Shown: positions 56,149 to 63,735 of the stretch, piece by piece | How positions within the stretch are numbered: position 1 is the stretch's first letter | How the letters are laid out: each line of letters opens with the position of its first letter | Assembly (NCBI RefSeq): GCF_004332115.1 | Contig: NZ_SJPA01000001.1 | Span: 558,001 to 622,000 of the forward strand | DNA: 64,000 bases | Direction of reading: 5' to 3' | Origin: Chlorobium sp. N1 | Lineage (GTDB): Bacteria; Bacteroidota; Chlorobiia; Chlorobiales; Chlorobiaceae | The notes under the pieces: generated by a model | The model's database searches: none | The model's input: the letters and a program-made list of their open reading frames with translations, nothing else | Told to the model about the DNA's origin: nothing | Made by a program: the position numbers and the translations under genes

Positions 56149-57699
56149 TTACCACCAGGGCTGCCGGAACTGGGTGAAAGCCCAGCCGGAAAGATTCTTG
56201 AGGAATCCGAGCGAACCGTCCACGCCGAGCTTGTCCCAGGTCGCCTTCAGCACCTTCGGGTAACGCCAGGCGACCCGGAGCATCACCACCGCAAGCTCCT
56301 CGATCTTCATCTCGTCGCGGAACATCGCCTCCCGGTATCGCTCCGGCAGCTCGTCGAGCGCCACCATCACCTCGTTCATGAGGTCATTGACGAAGTTCGG
56401 CTCGTCGGTCTCGCGATCGAAACACATGTACTTCATGAGGTTGGCCATCGAGGCCACGTTGGGTTCGTAGGCGCTGACGCATTCGAGCGTGCGCCGGTCG
56501 AGCTCCCCCGAGAGGAGCGCACGCTCGAGCCCCGCCGTCAGCCACCCGAGGTTGCGCACCATCGAGCCGAAGCCGCAAAAGGTGAGAGGCGAGGCGAGCG
56601 AGGCGGCGTCGCCGAAAAGCAGGATGCGGTCGTCGGCGATCGGGCGCGTGCGGCCGAACCCGTCATGGAAGTAGGCCGGGATGATGCCGTAGACCGGCCG
56701 GTGTACCCGGAAGCCGCTGCCGGGCTTCTTGTACTCGCCGAGCCGGCGGAAGTAGGTGTCGAAAAGGCCGATGAGCGACTTGTCGTTTGCTGAGTCGACC
56801 TCGTCGTAGAAGAACAGGTAGGTGATGTAGTCGTCGCCTTTGGCGGGGAACCCCTCCCAGATGAGCTGACGGCCCCGCTCGCCCGACATGTCGGCCGGAG
56901 CGGTGCTGGCGAGGATCTCGCCGGTCTCGAAGTCCACCCCCTCCAGCCCGCTGGCAATGGTGCCGACCGTCGGGCAGACATGGGTCTGCGGCCGTCCGGC
57001 GCTGAGCTGCATGGCGATCGGCGAGAGAATGCCCATTACGTCGACAAGCACCTTCGAGCGGAACCACGAACGCTTTCCCGCCCCGTCGCGTGTCTCGACG
57101 ACGACATGGTCGCTGAAGCGCCAGCAGCGCTCGAAAGAGAGGCCGGAACGCACGCTGCAGCCCGGCGATGACTCCACCTTCCCCGTCGCAATGCCGAGCA
57201 GCCGGTCCGCCTCGATCGCGCAGTCGAGCACGTTCTGCATGTAGAGGCGCTTCTGGCTCCCGTCCTCCTTGTGGAACTCGACCCATCCGGTCTTGTATTT
57301 CCTGGCGATGACCGACTCAAGCTCGTCGGCGCTGAACACCCCGGTCTCCTCGAGCCTGAAGAGCTCGCTGCGGGAGATGTTCCAGTCGCGTGTCGAGCGG
57401 CCCGGCGTGTTGCGGTCGAACACCATCACGCTGCGGCCGTAACGGCGGGCCATGACGGCGGCATGCAGCATGCCGAGAGTGCCTCCGGCATAGATGATGT
57501 CGTATGTCGCCTCGATCGATGCCTCCGGCGGCAGCGCCGGGGCGTCCACGATCGCCTCCGGAACCGGCTCGTTCAGCCGTTCCCAGTAGCGGTCGAGCTC
57601 CCGGACGGAGCGAAGGTGGGCTTCCCCGTCCGGAAGAGCGGAAAACGCCCGGTAGAGGTCCGGGTGGCTGGTTCGAATGCTTTCAAGCTGAGTCTGCAT
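56149..57699 (-). CDS. cruA: lycopene cyclase CruA-type flavoprotein
   Basis: A 516-residue FAD-dependent protein of the CruA/CruP carotenoid cyclase family. In green sulfur bacteria CruA makes gamma-carotene from lycopene on the way to chlorobactene. Dinucleotide binding is in YDIIYAGGTLGMLHAAVMARR (residues about 67-87), RDWNISRSELFRL follows, and the C-terminal family block is GDAASLASPLTFCGFGSMVRNL. The paralog CruB of brown-coloured species is related, and sequence by eye does not fully exclude it. It lies between lolD and ligA in a tight series. Confidence 0.82.
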   Translation of the reverse strand: MQTQLESIRTSHPDLYRAFSALPDGEAHLRSVRELDRYWERLNEPVPEAIVDAPALPPEASIEATYDIIYAGGTLGMLHAAVMARRYGRSVMVFDRNTPGRSTRDWNISRSELFRLEETGVFSADELESVIARKYKTGWVEFHKEDGSQKRLYMQNVLDCAIEADRLLGIATGKVESSPGCSVRSGLSFERCWRFSDHVVVETRDGAGKRSWFRSKVLVDVMGILSPIAMQLSAGRPQTHVCPTVGTIASGLEGVDFETGEILASTAPADMSGERGRQLIWEGFPAKGDDYITYLFFYDEVDSANDKSLIGLFDTYFRRLGEYKKPGSGFRVHRPVYGIIPAYFHDGFGRTRPIADDRILLFGDAASLASPLTFCGFGSMVRNLGWLTAGLERALLSGELDRRTLECVSAYEPNVASMANLMKYMCFDRETDEPNFVNDLMNEVMVALDELPERYREAMFRDEMKIEELAVVMLRVAWRYPKVLKATWDKLGVDGSLGFLKNLSGWAFTQFRQPWW

Positions 57700-57728
57700 G
57701 CGGCTGGCGGTTTGTCGCTGGTGGCTGG

Positions 57729-58451
57729 TTAGGTGGCGGGGGCCGGTTCGCGCTCCCTGAGGCGGCGGTCGCTCTCGATCCGGCCGTCGACGAGGTGGAT
57801 GCGCCGTCCGGCGCGGTTGGCGAACTCCTCGTCGTGGGTGACGACGATCACCGTCTGGCCGAGCTCGCGGTTCAGGCGGTCGAAGAGCCGGTAGACGTTG
57901 TCTGCCGAGCGGGAATCGAGGTTGCCGGTCGGCTCGTCTCCGAGCAGCACCGTCGGCTCGTTGGCCAGGGCACGGGCGATGGCCACGCGCTGCTGCTGAC
58001 CGCCGGAAAGCTGGCTCGGCTTGTTCGAGTACTTGTCCTGCAGCTCGACCATGTCGAGCAGCATCATGGCGCGCTCACGGGTCTCGCTGCGCGTCAACCG
58101 GCCGCCGATGAGCATCGGCATGGAGACATTCTCCAGGGCGCTGAATTCGGGAAGAAGGAAATGGAACTGGTAGATGAAGCCGATCTTGCGGTTGCGGATG
58201 CGCGTCATCTCCCGCTCGTCGGTATCGGTGATGTCCTCCCCGTCGAGATAGACCCGGCCGGAGGTGGGCTTGTCGAGCCCGCCCATGATGTAGAGCAGGG
58301 TGGACTTGCCGGAGCCCGAAGGACCGGTGATGGCGAGGAACTCACCCCGCTCGATCGTGAGCGAAAGGTTCGGGATGATGGTCTGGCGAACGTCTCGCGA
58401 CAGCTCGAGCTCCCTCTGGATATGTTCAAGCCGGAGAATTTCTTCAGCCAT
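57729..58451 (-). CDS. lolD: ABC transporter ATP-binding protein, LolD family
   Basis: A 240-residue ABC ATPase of the LolD/MacB/FtsE group, which moves lipoproteins or other substrates out of the inner membrane. Walker [23 protein letters not shown], signature [15 protein letters not shown], Walker [13 protein letters not shown] and the H-loop VVTHDEEFA are all intact. The matching permease is not adjacent. It heads the lolD-cruA-ligA-LOG series with a 29-base gap to cruA. Confidence 0.88.
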   Translation of the reverse strand: MAEEILRLEHIQRELELSRDVRQTIIPNLSLTIERGEFLAITGPSGSGKSTLLYIMGGLDKPTSGRVYLDGEDITDTDEREMTRIRNRKIGFIYQFHFLLPEFSALENVSMPMLIGGRLTRSETRERAMMLLDMVELQDKYSNKPSQLSGGQQQRVAIARALANEPTVLLGDEPTGNLDSRSADNVYRLFDRLNRELGQTVIVVTHDEEFANRAGRRIHLVDGRIESDRRLREREPAPAT

Positions 58452-58536
58452 CGAATCGGTGGTTCATTGGGGGTTATGGCCCAAGATACGAACAAAACCG
58501 ACTGAAAGGAACCCTTAAATCGGCGCCGCGCAATGC

Positions 58537-59586
58537 TCATCCGCCCCCGGAAGCAAACAGCCGCCTCAAGCGCAGGGAAACGTTGACGAGGGCGATGAGC
58601 ACCGGCACCTCGACCAGGGGACCGATGACTGCGGCGAACGCTTCGGGCGAATGGATGCCGAACACCCCGACGGCAACGGCAATGGCCAGCTCGAAATTAT
58701 TGCTCGCCGCGGTAAAGGAAAGCGTTGCCGTTTTCTGGTATCCCGCACCGGCGCTCCTTGCGATGAAGAAGGAGGTGAAGAACATCAGCACGAAATAGAT
58801 GAACAGCGGCAGGGCGATCCGCAGCACGTCCATCGGTATGGCGACGATATAGGCCCCCTTGAGCGAAAACATCGCCACGATCGTAAAGAGAAGCGCCACG
58901 AGGGTAAGAGGGCTGATGCGCGCAACGAACTCCCTCTCGTACCACTCCCTACCCTTACGGCGAATGAGAACGAATCGGGTCAGAAACCCTGCAGCGAACG
59001 GAATACCGAGGTAGATGGCGACCGAAGCCGCTATCTCGACGATGGTGATATGCACGCTGAAGGAGGTGAGTGCGAACCAGCCGGGCATCACCGTCAGGAA
59101 GAACCATGCGTACATCGGGAAGAAGAGCACCTGGAAGATCGAGTTGAATGCCACCAGCCCGGCGGCGTACTCCCGGTCGCCCCCCGCCAGGTCGTTCCAG
59201 ACGATGACCATGGCGATGCAGCGCGCAAGGCCGATCAGGATGAGCCCTGCCATGTAGTGCGGCATGCCGGAGAGGAACAGCACAGCAAGCGCAAACATCA
59301 AAAGAGGCCCGATGAGCCAGTTCAGGAGCAGGGAGAGCATGAGCACCTTCCGGTTCCGGAACACGTCCGCGAGCTCTTCGTAGCGGACCTTGGCCAGAGG
59401 AGGATACATCATGACGACAAGTCCGATGGCGATCGGTATGTTGGTCGTGCCCGTCCCCATGCGCCCGAGGGCGTCCGGGAGGAACGGGAAGGCCCAGCCG
59501 GCCCCCACGCCCGCCGCCATGGCCAGAAAGATCCAGAGCGTCAGGTAGCGGTCCAGAAATGAAAGCCTTGCTGAAACTGCCGTCAT
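58537..59586 (-). CDS. acr3: ACR3-family arsenite efflux transporter
   Basis: A 349-residue transporter with ten predicted membrane segments that exports As(III). [20 protein letters not shown] and [19 protein letters not shown], with the conserved essential Cys of ACR3 in helix 4, are present, as is [26 protein letters not shown] 59586 was chosen: it starts one base before the end of the upstream arsC gene, which makes arsC-acr3 a coupled pair. It ends the arsenic operon. Confidence 0.94.
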   Translation of the reverse strand: MTAVSARLSFLDRYLTLWIFLAMAAGVGAGWAFPFLPDALGRMGTGTTNIPIAIGLVVMMYPPLAKVRYEELADVFRNRKVLMLSLLLNWLIGPLLMFALAVLFLSGMPHYMAGLILIGLARCIAMVIVWNDLAGGDREYAAGLVAFNSIFQVLFFPMYAWFFLTVMPGWFALTSFSVHITIVEIAASVAIYLGIPFAAGFLTRFVLIRRKGREWYEREFVARISPLTLVALLFTIVAMFSLKGAYIVAIPMDVLRIALPLFIYFVLMFFTSFFIARSAGAGYQKTATLSFTAASNNFELAIAVAVGVFGIHSPEAFAAVIGPLVEVPVLIALVNVSLRLRRLFASGGG

Positions 59587-59587
59587 C

Positions 59588-60016
59588 TCACCCTCGCCTG
59601 ATTTCCTCGTTGTAGAATGCCAGGAACCCTTCACGAATGCCGTCGCGGACCCTGCGGAACACCCCGAGCATCTCCTCTTCGGAGCCCTTCGCCTCCGCAG
59701 GGTCTTCGAAGCCGATGTGCAGGCGCCGGCCCACCCTGCCGGTAAAGACCGGGCATGATTCCCTGGCCCCGTCGCAGACCGTCACGACGAAATCGAACGG
59801 ACGCGAGAGCAGCCCTTCGACGCTTTTCGGCCGGTTCCGGCTGATGTCGATGCCGGCTTCGGCCATCACGCGCACCGCCATCGGATGCACCGATTCAGCC
59901 GGCACCGTTCCGGCCGAGCAGACCTCAAGGTCCGGATCGAACGAACGGAGGAACCCTTCGGCCATCTGGCTGCGGCAGGAGTTCCCGGTGCAGAGTAGCA
60001 GAACGGACTGCTTCAT
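59588..60016 (-). CDS. arsC: arsenate reductase, thioredoxin-coupled (low-molecular-weight phosphatase fold)
   Basis: ArsC reduces As(V) to As(III), which ACR3 then exports. The 142-residue protein has the CX5R loop [14 protein letters not shown] (Cys9, Arg15) and the redox pair [14 protein letters not shown] near residues 81 and 88, as in Staphylococcus-type ArsC that relies on thioredoxin. It lies 20 bases after the permease gene. A small thioredoxin-like protein is encoded two genes upstream. Confidence 0.94.
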   Translation of the reverse strand: MKQSVLLLCTGNSCRSQMAEGFLRSFDPDLEVCSAGTVPAESVHPMAVRVMAEAGIDISRNRPKSVEGLLSRPFDFVVTVCDGARESCPVFTGRVGRRLHIGFEDPAEAKGSEEEMLGVFRRVRDGIREGFLAFYNEEIRRG

Positions 60017-60036
60017 GGGATCGGTTGTTTTTCAGG

Positions 60037-61062
60037 TTAGAGCACCAGGTTGAACACGTAGCCGACAAGAACGATACCGGAGGCGACCACGCCGGCGAAA
60101 ACGGCGATGAGCCTCGGCCGGAGCACCTTTCGCAGGATGAGCATCTCGGGAGCAGAGAGCGCGATCACGCTCATCATGAAGGCCATCACGGTGCCGAGAG
60201 CCGCCCCCTTCGAGAGCAGCGCCTGCACGACGGGAACGATGCCGGCGGCGTTCGAGTACATCGGCACGCCGACGAGCACGGCCGCCGGGACCGACCACCA
60301 TGCGCTGCGGCCCATGAGCGAAGCCATGAAGTCCTGCGGAACATAGCCGTGGATGCCGGCTCCGAGCCCGACGCCGAGCACGATGAAGAGCCATACCCGC
60401 CCCACGATCTCGCGGACATGGCCGAGCCCCTCGAGCATGCGCTCCGGCCAGGCCATCGCCTCGGGGACGGCCCTGCCCGGTTCGGCGCTGCCCTGGAGCT
60501 TTTGCACCCACTCCTCGAGATGCCGCTCCATTCCGAGCCGGCCGATCACCATGCCGGCCGCGACCGCCACTGAAAGGCCCATCGCCATGTAGAGCAGGGC
60601 CACGCCCCAGCCGAAAAGGCCGAAGAGCAGCGCGAGGGCGATCTCGTTGACCATCGGTGCGGCGATGAGGAACGAAAAGGTGACGCCGAGCGGCACCCCC
60701 GCCTGCAGGAACCCGATGAAGAGCGGGACGGCCGAACAGGAACAGAAGGGAGTGACGATACCGAGCGCCGCAGCCATCATGTTGCCGAGCCCCAGCCTGC
60801 GCCCGGAAAGCATGGCACGCGTCCGTTCAGCCGAAACGAAGGTGTGCACCACCCCCATCAGAAAAACCACCCCCACGAGCAGCATCATCACCTTCGGCAC
60901 CTCGTAGATGAAGAAGAAGAGCGCCTCGCCGAAGGCCTCGGCCCTCGTAAGGCCCAAAAGCGCGACAGCGGCTTCCGACATGGCCTCGAGCCTGCCGTAC
61001 AGCAGCACCCACAGGAGGGCGCCGAGCATGAGCGCGCCCCAGGAAAGGAGCGACTTCTTCAT
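60037..61062 (-). CDS. permease of the DUF318/ArsP-like family
   Basis: A 341-residue protein with eight to ten membrane segments. The family block GIVTPFCSCSAVPLFIGFLQAGVP, with the CSC motif, and a second repeat-like block VGVPMYSNAAGIVPVVQALL are clear. ArsP, in this family, exports trivalent organoarsenicals; others are linked to redox-active disulfide proteins. Its place in an ars operon makes a metalloid substrate likely, though this is inferred. ATG 61062 lies 5 bases after the thioredoxin-like stop; ATG 61080 would overlap it. Confidence 0.87.
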   Translation of the reverse strand: MKKSLLSWGALMLGALLWVLLYGRLEAMSEAAVALLGLTRAEAFGEALFFFIYEVPKVMMLLVGVVFLMGVVHTFVSAERTRAMLSGRRLGLGNMMAAALGIVTPFCSCSAVPLFIGFLQAGVPLGVTFSFLIAAPMVNEIALALLFGLFGWGVALLYMAMGLSVAVAAGMVIGRLGMERHLEEWVQKLQGSAEPGRAVPEAMAWPERMLEGLGHVREIVGRVWLFIVLGVGLGAGIHGYVPQDFMASLMGRSAWWSVPAAVLVGVPMYSNAAGIVPVVQALLSKGAALGTVMAFMMSVIALSAPEMLILRKVLRPRLIAVFAGVVASGIVLVGYVFNLVL

Positions 61063-61067
61063 GGCGC

Positions 61068-61367
61068 TCACGAGCAGCATGACGAATCCGCCGCACCAGT
61101 CGAACCACCGCGGCAGCAGCACCCTTTGGCTTTCGGGGCGAGCATCGAGCGGATCTCGTCCGCCGCGGGCACCCGGCCCGCCGAACGGACCTCGCCGTCG
61201 ACGACGAGCGCCGGCGTGGAAAGCACGTTGTAGGAGACGATCTCCTGAATATCTTCGATCTTTTCGACCGAGGCCTCGATGCCGTCCCGTTCGATGACCG
61301 ATCTGACCGCTTCTGCCAGCTGGTTGCATTTGGCGCAGCCGCTTCCGAGAATTTTTACCTGCAGCAT
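61068..61367 (-). CDS. small thioredoxin-like redox-active disulfide protein with Cys-rich tail
   Basis: A 99-residue thioredoxin-fold protein with CxxC at GSGCAKCNQL (Cys11, Cys14) and the cis-Pro block STPALVVDG. The last 17 residues contain five more Cys (83-85 and 97-98) separated by Gly/Ser, an unusual tail that could bind As(III) or another soft metal. Proteins of this type regularly accompany DUF318 permeases. Its start follows aaggag. A copy of the ArsR-type operator lies 25 bases upstream. Confidence 0.88.
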   Translation of the reverse strand: MLQVKILGSGCAKCNQLAEAVRSVIERDGIEASVEKIEDIQEIVSYNVLSTPALVVDGEVRSAGRVPAADEIRSMLAPKAKGCCCRGGSTGAADSSCCS

Positions 61368-61391
61368 GAAAGACTCCTTCTTTTTAGACGT

Positions 61392-61411
61392 TTATCGCAA
61401 ATGAACGATTA
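61392..61411. promoter_or_regulatory. second ArsR-type operator, in front of the thioredoxin-like gene
   Basis: TTATCGCAAATGAACGATTA matches the arsR operator at 16 of 20 positions, keeping the outer TTATCG/CGAT arms. It lies between arsR and the thioredoxin-like gene, 25 bases from the latter's start, so this operon may have its own metalloid-controlled promoter. Confidence 0.65.
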
Positions 61412-61437
61412 TTAAACAGAGAACAGACTAAACGACC

Positions 61438-61773
61438 TCAGCCGCATCCGCACGACGGGGGGGCCTCGGCAGCGAAGAACCCTGCGAACAGCGCCCTCGC
61501 CCTCTCCCACTCCTCGCGGTTGATGCAGTAGCGGACCTTCGGGGGGTTGATCTCGCCCTGGATCAGCCCCGCTTCGAGCAGCGCCTTCAGGTGCTGCGAA
61601 ATCGTCGACTGCGCCATCGGGATGAGCCCGGTCAGCTCACCGGTGAAGCAGCAGGCCTCCCGGCTGAGAAGCTCGAGGATCCTGATCCGCACGGGGTGGC
61701 CGAGCGCCTTGGCCACCGAGGCCATCCGCACCTCCCGGCCGCTGTATTCCACCGCTGTCGACGTTCGCTGCAT
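61438..61773 (-). CDS. arsR: ArsR-family metalloid-responsive repressor
   Basis: A 111-residue ArsR/SmtB repressor. The winged helix reads KALGHPVRIRILELL, then GLIPMAQSTISQHLKALLEAGLIQGE. Cys41-Cys42 at the start of the DNA-binding region, Cys83 in VRYCINREEW, and a C-terminal SCGCG (Cys108, Cys110) are candidate As(III) ligands, a layout unlike the plasmid-type CxC site. A perfect inverted repeat overlaps its own promoter, so autoregulation is expected. It precedes the thioredoxin-permease-arsC-acr3 genes. Confidence 0.93.
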   Translation of the reverse strand: MQRTSTAVEYSGREVRMASVAKALGHPVRIRILELLSREACCFTGELTGLIPMAQSTISQHLKALLEAGLIQGEINPPKVRYCINREEWERARALFAGFFAAEAPPSCGCG

Positions 61774-61787
61774 ACCGTTCGTTTAGT

Positions 61788-61807
61788 TTATCGTAAATAT
61801 ACGATAA
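61788..61807. promoter_or_regulatory. ArsR operator at the arsR promoter
   Basis: TTATCGTAAATATACGATAA is a perfect inverted repeat, 8-bp arms with spacer AATA, 15 bases upstream of the arsR start. On the minus strand a -10 candidate TATATT (61796-61801) lies inside it and a -35 candidate TTGTTT (61818-61823) is 16 bases away. A dimeric repressor bound here would block the promoter. Confidence 0.75.
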
Positions 61808-61834
61808 GAGAAAACAGAAACAAATCTGTCAACC

Positions 61835-61848
61835 GTGAAAATTTTCAC
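61835..61848. promoter_or_regulatory. Crp/Fnr-type palindrome upstream of modD
   Basis: GTGAAAATTTTCAC is a perfect 14-bp palindrome with the GTGA-N6-TCAC spacing of Crp-family sites. It sits between the arsR promoter and the ModE-like site and could serve either direction. The binding protein is unknown. Confidence 0.5.
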
Positions 61849-61859
61849 AGACCGGGCAA

Positions 61860-61887
61860 TTCGCTATATTCAGACAGATATAACGAA
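61860..61887. promoter_or_regulatory. ModE-type operator upstream of modD-modA
   Basis: Arms TTCGCTATAT and ATATAACGAA match in 9 of 10 positions, with an 8-base spacer. Sequence and spacing equal those of the E. coli modA operator as I recall it (CGTTATAT-N8-ACATAACG). A -10 candidate TATATT (61865-61870) lies in the left arm, so repression by molybdate-loaded ModE is expected. The modD start is 192 bases downstream; the leader between them holds only a doubtful 26-codon open frame (61888-61968). Confidence 0.72.
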
Positions 61888-62078
61888 ATGCGCCTCCAGC
61901 TCCGTACTTTCGCCAACAGAACAAAAAAACATCGAGAAAGCGCCATAACTCATAATTATTTTAGGTGAAGCAATAAAATAGCCTCACACTTTATTACATT
62001 ACGGTATACATCGCAAGCCGCCGAAGGCCCGGAAACAACCCCGGGGAACCCGAACACCCCATAAACAGCAACGACGCC

Positions 62079-62930
62079 ATGACGCTCTACCAGCTCCCCG
62101 ACCCAGAGATCGACCGCTTCATCGAAGAGGACGTCCCCTACGGCGACCTCACCACGAGCCTGCTCGGAATCGGCGGAAAGCCGGGATCCATCACCTTCAC
62201 CACGCGCCACGAGACCACCCTCTGCTGTACGGAGGAAGCGGGACGCATCTTCGAGCGGCTGGGGGCAACGGTAGCGACCCTGAGCCCGAGCGGCACCGAG
62301 GCGGGCCCCGGCACGATGTTCCTCTCGGCGGAAGGAACGGCCGCGAGCCTGCATGCCGGATGGAAGGTGGCGCTGAACATGCTCGAGTACGCCTCCGGCA
62401 TCGCAACGAGGACCTCGGGCATCGTCAAAAGCGCCCGAAGCACCAACCCGGCCATCAGCATCGCCACCACCAGGAAGTCTTTTCCCGGCACGAAAAAGAC
62501 CGCCATCAAGGCGATCCTTGCAGGCGGGGCGACCCCACACCGGCTCGGGCTGTCGGAATCGATCCTGGTCTTCCGCCAGCACACCGAGTTCCTCGGCGGG
62601 ATCGACAGCTTCCTTGAACGCATCCCTTCGCTGAAGGAGCGTGCCCCCGAGCACAAGATCCTCGTCGAGGCCGACAGCCCCGAAGAGGCACTCAGGATCG
62701 CCGCGGCGGGAGCCGACGTGGTGCAGATCGACAAGCTTCAGCCCGATCGGCTGAAAGAGCTCGTCCAGGCCCTGCGCGACATCGCTCCCAATATCAAGAT
62801 CTCGGCCGCGGGAGGCATCACCCCCCAGAATGCCGCAGCCTACGCCGCAACCGGCATCGACATCATCGTGCTCTCATCGGTCTATTTCGGCAAACCGGCG
62901 GATATTGCCGCCGCCATGCAGCACTCCTGA
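62079..62930 (+). CDS. modD: ModD, NadC-like protein of molybdenum transport operons
   Basis: A 283-residue paralog of quinolinate phosphoribosyltransferase (NadC). ModD N-terminal features are LPDPEIDRFIEEDVPYGDLTTSLLGI. SIATTRKSFPGTKKTAIKAILAGGATPHRLGLSESILVF is the ModD version of the NadC TRKT block, and SAAGGITPQNAAAYAATGIDIIV closes the barrel. Location in front of two modA genes and behind a ModE-like site supports ModD over NadC. Its biochemical role is unsettled; a part in molybdate uptake or cofactor chemistry has been proposed from context. Confidence 0.87.
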   Translation: MTLYQLPDPEIDRFIEEDVPYGDLTTSLLGIGGKPGSITFTTRHETTLCCTEEAGRIFERLGATVATLSPSGTEAGPGTMFLSAEGTAASLHAGWKVALNMLEYASGIATRTSGIVKSARSTNPAISIATTRKSFPGTKKTAIKAILAGGATPHRLGLSESILVFRQHTEFLGGIDSFLERIPSLKERAPEHKILVEADSPEEALRIAAAGADVVQIDKLQPDRLKELVQALRDIAPNIKISAAGGITPQNAAAYAATGIDIIVLSSVYFGKPADIAAAMQHS

Positions 62931-62943
62931 CCCCTTACAGGCC

Positions 62944-63705
62944 ATGACGAACCGCATCCTCTCGACCATCCGGAAAGGAGCCCTGGGACTGCTGCTCACG
63001 ATCACAACAGCAGCTCCGCTAGAGGCCGGCGAGCTCCACACCTCGGTCGGCGTGGGCCTGAAAGACGTCTTCAACGAAATCGTTGCCGGCTACACAACAC
63101 GCCACCCCGAAACGACCTTCGTCAAGAACTTTGCCCCCACGGGGGCGGTTGCCAGCCAGATCATGCACGGGGCCAGGACCGACTTCGTCATCTCCGCCGA
63201 CAGGAAATGGATGGAGTTCCTCAAAGAGCACGGAGCCATCGACGCCTCGACGGAACGGCTCCTGGCACGCAACTCGCTGGTCTTCATCGCAACGACGGCG
63301 CAGCGGGTCGAGGGCATGCAGGATCTCGAAAAGCTCAACCGGATCGCCGTCGGCAGCCCCAGAAGCGTCCCTGCCGGAGACTACGCGATACAGGCCGTCA
63401 CGAACGCCGGCCTGGCCGGCACCATCAAAGGCCGCTTCATCATGGCCCGTGACGTGCGCGAGTGCCTCATGTACGCAGAACTCGGCGAGGCGGACGGCGG
63501 CTTCGTCTACAGAACCGATGCGCTTTTGGCAAAAAAGGCGACCATCCGCTTCAGCGTACCCGAAAAGCTCCATGCGCCGATCGAGTTCCGCATGGCCCTC
63601 ACCCCCGGGGGCGCCGCAAAACCCGAAGCCAGGGCGTTCATCGCATGGCTGCAGCAGCCCGAAGCCCGGGCAGCCCTCAAGAAGCACGGCTACATCGTCG
63701 ACTGA
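62944..63705 (+). CDS. modA: molybdate-type ABC transporter substrate-binding protein (first copy, ligand positions altered)
   Basis: A 253-residue periplasmic binding protein with signal peptide (about residues 1-28). It aligns with ModA: VGVGLKDVFNEIVAGYTTRHPETTF, NFAPTGAVASQI and TDFVISADRKWMEFL. The two Ser residues that hold molybdate in ModA (SLxDA and SSGxL) are Gly38 and Thr66 here, so affinity or substrate may differ. It starts 13 bases after modD and is followed 30 bases later by a second, more canonical modA. Confidence 0.88.
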   Translation: MTNRILSTIRKGALGLLLTITTAAPLEAGELHTSVGVGLKDVFNEIVAGYTTRHPETTFVKNFAPTGAVASQIMHGARTDFVISADRKWMEFLKEHGAIDASTERLLARNSLVFIATTAQRVEGMQDLEKLNRIAVGSPRSVPAGDYAIQAVTNAGLAGTIKGRFIMARDVRECLMYAELGEADGGFVYRTDALLAKKATIRFSVPEKLHAPIEFRMALTPGGAAKPEARAFIAWLQQPEARAALKKHGYIVD

Positions 63706-63735
63706 ATCCCTGAACCTGCCATCTGCACCATACCT

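Noticed and set aside
61888-61968. A 26-codon leader peptide before modD
   Set aside because: No ribosome-binding site, no repeated regulatory codons and no hairpins next to it; listed only as a doubtful frame.
62079-62930. Annotation as nicotinate-nucleotide pyrophosphorylase NadC
   Set aside because: The fold is the same, but the N-terminus, the TTRKSFPGTKKTAIKA block and the position before modA genes behind a ModE-like site favour ModD.
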